A stretch of DNA of 47,103 nt. Origin: Patescibacteria group bacterium. Lineage in GTDB: Bacteria > Patescibacteriota > Minisyncoccia > Minisyncoccales > PEYH01. The stretch lies in contig JAHITK010000002.1 of the NCBI GenBank assembly GCA_018817645.1, forward strand, positions 1-47,103, read 5' to 3'. Below the pieces are notes generated by a model. It searched no databases, had not been told where the DNA came from, and saw only the letters and a program-made list of their open reading frames with translations. Position 1 is the first letter of the stretch. Every line of letters begins with the position of its first letter. This document shows, in pieces, positions 44,127 to 47,103 of this stretch. The translations under genes and the position numbers were made by a program.

Positions 44127-44171
44127 TAATATTTTAATTGTTTATATGCTTAATTGCTTATATGTTTAATT
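44127..44171. repeat. right inverted repeat of IVP-like element
   Basis: TAATATTTTAATTGTTTATATGCTTAATTGCTTATATGTTTAATTG, complementary to 43711-43751 with mismatches. Confidence 0.8.
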
Positions 44172-44191
44172 GAGTTTGAGTTATCCACAAT

Positions 44192-44215
44192 AAAACCCTT
44201 GACCATAGGGTTTTT
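44192..44215 (+). terminator. rho-independent terminator-like hairpin
   Basis: AAAACCCT-TGACCAT-AGGGTTTTT followed by AAATT. Confidence 0.7.
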
Positions 44216-44300
44216 AAATTAGACAATATAACAATATATATGTATACGATATAGCAGAAAATACGATACAATACTATATCGGATACCAATAAAGACCATA

Positions 44301-47103
44301 ATGGGGGGACAATTAGAAGATAAAAAAGAATACATCTCTTTGGCAAAAGCAGCAGAAGGAACTCCGTATTCCCAGGAGTATTTAAGTTTGAGAGCCAGGC
44401 AGGGCAAATTAAAAGCCGTTAAATTAGGCAAGAATTGGGCTACCAAGAGGGAATGGGTAGAAGAATATATTCTCCAAAAGGATCAAGGCGAATACATTTC
44501 TTTGGCGCAAGTAGCCCGGGAAAGCCCCTATTCCCAGGAGTATTTAAGTTTGAGAGCAAGACAAGGGAAATTGAAGGCCGTGAAACTTGGTCGTAATTGG
44601 GCTACTAAAAGAGAGTGGTTAGAGGAGTATTTGGTTACGGCGCAGGACTATAGGCAAGAGCTTAATAGAAAGATTGAGAACAACATTGTCAGGCATATAG
44701 AGGGTCCCGTTGCAGTGGCGCTGAAGGAAACGGAACTGATTCAGCCAACAAAAAAACAGACCCGGGAAAACAAGAAAAAAAGCGCTTCAAAGATTTTGCG
44801 TTCTGATTCGCCGGCCATTGTTTTTGGCAGACCAAAACAGCCGGCCTTAAGATTGGGCATTGTAGTTGCTTTAGCATTTTTTGTCTTAGCGTCCTCCCTC
44901 GCTTTTGGCCAAGGAGGCATTCAAGGAGTTGTTAACGATGTTAAGACCGCATTTACGGACTTGGGGCAAAAATCAAAATTAGTTCTTGATTCAATCGCAG
45001 ATGACTTAAAGAATGGCGGAGTGGCTGGGATTGGTTTAGTGCTGGATTTTTCACTCCCTTTAGTTTCCGATGAGACCGGAGGTGGGAGCGCTTTAGCGGG
45101 AGCAACCTATAGAACCACTGTCTGGCAGGAAACCGCTCATGTTTTTAGTTCGTATTTTGAGTGGCTTGGCGACAAGTTAGGGGGGATTTTCGTGGCTCGG
45201 CCCAAAACCGTTTCCTGGGGGGAGGATAATAACAGGATATCAATCATTGAAGCAAAAATTGATTCCATAAGTCAATTTTTAGAACAAGGCAACTATACCG
45301 GAGATTCCATTGCCTCCTTAAGAGAAGATATTGATTACCTGAAAGAACACGGAGTAATTACAAAGGAGGTTATTAAAGAAATTCAGCAGATTACCCAGGT
45401 TCTTCCTAAACAAATTATTGAAACCCAGACCACTATTGATTTTGCTACCACTCAAGAGCTGAAAGAGTTAAAAACTCAATTAGCCCTTATTCAGGAATGG
45501 GAATCAGAGATAGGCGAGAAAATTCAGTCATATCCCGCGGGCCAAGTCTCTCATTCTTCCGCACCCGTATATATTGCCAGCCAGGGATTGCAGGTCGGAG
45601 GGAACGCGACCTTTGCGTCTCTCGGAATTTCGGGTTCTGGCTCTGCCACCAACTTTTCAGTCGGGGAGAATATGCAAATAGGGACATTGGCAAGCGATGA
45701 TTTATTGGTTTATGCCACTTCAAATTTTGAATCCCCAGTAACTGTTAATAATTATTTTTATGTCGGCTCTGACAATGAGCTTATTATCGATTCATCGGGG
45801 AATATTTCCACTGCCGGCACAATAACTTCTGCCGGAGATATCATCGCTTCTGGAAACCTTTCCACGGTGGATATCACGGCCCAAGATTTAGTTCTTACCG
45901 GCAATATCACCGTGGCTGGTTCGCAAACATATTCCGGAGCCACTTCTATTACTGCTTCCTCCACCGGCACAAGCTCCGCTTTAACTGTTAATCAAACAGG
46001 AACAGGCAGAATAGCTTCTTTCCAGCAGGGAGGAAATGACAAAGTGGTGATAGACAATTCTGGTTATCTCGGGATAGGCACTACCACTCCCTCCACAGAA
46101 CTTTATGTAATTGGAACAGCGACTCTGCAGACCGCAGTCGTTGATTCCCTTACGGCAACTGCGACGAGTTTCAGCACGCTTTCTGTTTCTGGAACATCAA
46201 CCTTTAACGGCGTCTCTTATATCTGGCCCTCCACTGACGGAACAAGCACTTATGCTTTAATAACAGACGGGGGAGGCAATCTTTCGTGGGGACAGACAGG
46301 GGTCAATGACGCGGAATATGTTGTTCTAACTGCAAATTCAGCCCTCACTGACGAGAGGGTGCTGACAGGAACAGCAGACCAGATTATTCTTACGGATAAT
46401 GGGGCTAATAATACAATTGTGTTGTCTCTTCCTCAAAACATTGCCACCACTTCTTCTCCCACTTTTGCGGGATTGACTTTGACTAACCCATTGACGAACG
46501 CCAACGGCGGGACGGGGCAGGACACCTCTGCTTGGACTGGACTTTTGCGGTTAACGAGCGGGACTTGGGGAACTACGACAATAGATATTTCTGGAGATAC
46601 TAATCTCGCTGCCGCGGGAACTCTTCTTCAATTGGTCGGAGATACCCTTTCTATCAAGGAAGGGACCCTGACAACCACCAAGGGTTGTAAATATGTTTCA
46701 GGGACAGGAATTGTCTGCGACCAGGATTATATCCTTCTAACCAATTTATCATCTACTGCCACTGGGCTTACTTATAGCAACACTACAGGCGTCTTTTCTT
46801 TAACTACAAACTATGAGATTCCGCTCACTGCTTCCACCACTCAATGGGACACGGCCTATGGCTGGGGGGATTGGAACGGGAACATTGATATTTCTGACGA
46901 CACCAATGCCACCACTTCCGGAACCTTAATGACTCTGACCGGAGATACCTTTTCCATAGCCGAAGGCACCCTGACTAATGGCAAGCTCTGCACCTTTGTC
47001 ACTGGCACAGGCATTGTTTGTGATTACACTGATGTTGATACCCAGTTATCCAGCGAACAGGTTCAAGACATTGTCGGAGCCATGACCACGGGCAATACCC
47101 AAA
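44301..47103 (+). CDS. giant surface protein, 3'-truncated by window: two tandem HTH-like domains + TM + tail-fibre/adhesin-like repeats
   Basis: Manual translation from ATG 44301 stays open for 934 codons to the window edge; absent from the supplied ORF track. N-term 'YISLAKAAEGTPYSQEYLSLRARQGKLKAVKLGKNWATKREWVEEYI' duplicated at 54-aa period; TM 'LGIVVALAFFVLASSLAFG'; 'YLGIGTTTPSTELYVIGTATL' fibre motif. Confidence 0.9.
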   Translation, partial: MGGQLEDKKEYISLAKAAEGTPYSQEYLSLRARQGKLKAVKLGKNWATKREWVEEYILQKDQGEYISLAQVARESPYSQEYLSLRARQGKLKAVKLGRNWATKREWLEEYLVTAQDYRQELNRKIENNIVRHIEGPVAVALKETELIQPTKKQTRENKKKSASKILRSDSPAIVFGRPKQPALRLGIVVALAFFVLASSLAFGQGGIQGVVNDVKTAFTDLGQKSKLVLDSIADDLKNGGVAGIGLVLDFSLPLVSDETGGGSALAGATYRTTVWQETAHVFSSYFEWLGDKLGGIFVARPKTVSWGEDNNRISIIEAKIDSISQFLEQGNYTGDSIASLREDIDYLKEHGVITKEVIKEIQQITQVLPKQIIETQTTIDFATTQELKELKTQLALIQEWESEIGEKIQSYPAGQVSHSSAPVYIASQGLQVGGNATFASLGISGSGSATNFSVGENMQIGTLASDDLLVYATSNFESPVTVNNYFYVGSDNELIIDSSGNISTAGTITSAGDIIASGNLSTVDITAQDLVLTGNITVAGSQTYSGATSITASSTGTSSALTVNQTGTGRIASFQQGGNDKVVIDNSGYLGIGTTTPSTELYVIGTATLQTAVVDSLTATATSFSTLSVSGTSTFNGVSYIWPSTDGTSTYALITDGGGNLSWGQTGVNDAEYVVLTANSALTDERVLTGTADQIILTDNGANNTIVLSLPQNIATTSSPTFAGLTLTNPLTNANGGTGQDTSAWTGLLRLTSGTWGTTTIDISGDTNLAAAGTLLQLVGDTLSIKEGTLTTTKGCKYVSGTGIVCDQDYILLTNLSSTATGLTYSNTTGVFSLTTNYEIPLTASTTQWDTAYGWGDWNGNIDISDDTNATTSGTLMTLTGDTFSIAEGTLTNGKLCTFVTGTGIVCDYTDVDTQLSSEQVQDIVGAMTTGNTQ

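Noticed and set aside
45487-45970. Antisense and alternate-frame ORFs listed inside the giant fibre gene
   Set aside because: They are shadows of the long +1 frame reading, with no recognisable product.
43752-47103. Possible diversity-generating retroelement (Avd-like four-helix bundle next to a fibre-like target gene)
   Set aside because: No reverse transcriptase and no template/variable repeat pair seen in the window; the four-helix protein resembles the IVP family and is bracketed by its own inverted repeats. Would need sequence beyond 47103.

Overview
This 47.1 kb window looks like chromosome from a Candidate Phyla Radiation / Patescibacteria (Parcubacteria-like) bacterium. That assignment is inferred from gene content and repeat style; no search was run. 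From left to right: (i) a minus-strand block with a VirD4/TraG-like ATPase, two hypotheticals and a replication-relaxation-like protein, resembling part of an integrated conjugative element; (ii) housekeeping genes (3D-domain protein, rplS, RluA-type pseudouridine synthase, ftsH, rpsA-like, MBL-fold hydrolase) with three tRNAs; (iii) gyrA interrupted in frame by a ~406 aa HNH-type intein; (iv) a methyltransferase and five consecutive proteins with VirB2/T4SS-pilin-like membrane modules, three of them carrying PKD-like or Cys-rich ectodomains; (v) an O-antigen-ligase-like protein, Hsp20, PrsW, tsaD, a glycosyltransferase, recG and ComF, with more tRNAs; (vi) a full type IV pilus locus (pilM/N/O-B-T-C, two major-type pilins, pilD, minor pilins); (vii) ligA and rodA/ftsW; (viii) a 23S-rRNA-IVP-like four-helix-bundle gene enclosed by ~42 bp imperfect inverted repeats; and (ix) an ORF of at least 934 codons, open at the window edge and absent from the supplied ORF track, which fuses two tandem HTH-like domains, a TM helix and a phage-tail-fibre-like region. 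Eight tRNA genes were read by eye, including the unusual bacterial anticodons UAU (Ile) and GCG (Arg). AT-rich and GC-palindromic short repeats are scattered throughout, and some are translated in frame inside tsaD and pilD. No rRNA, CRISPR array or transposase was seen.
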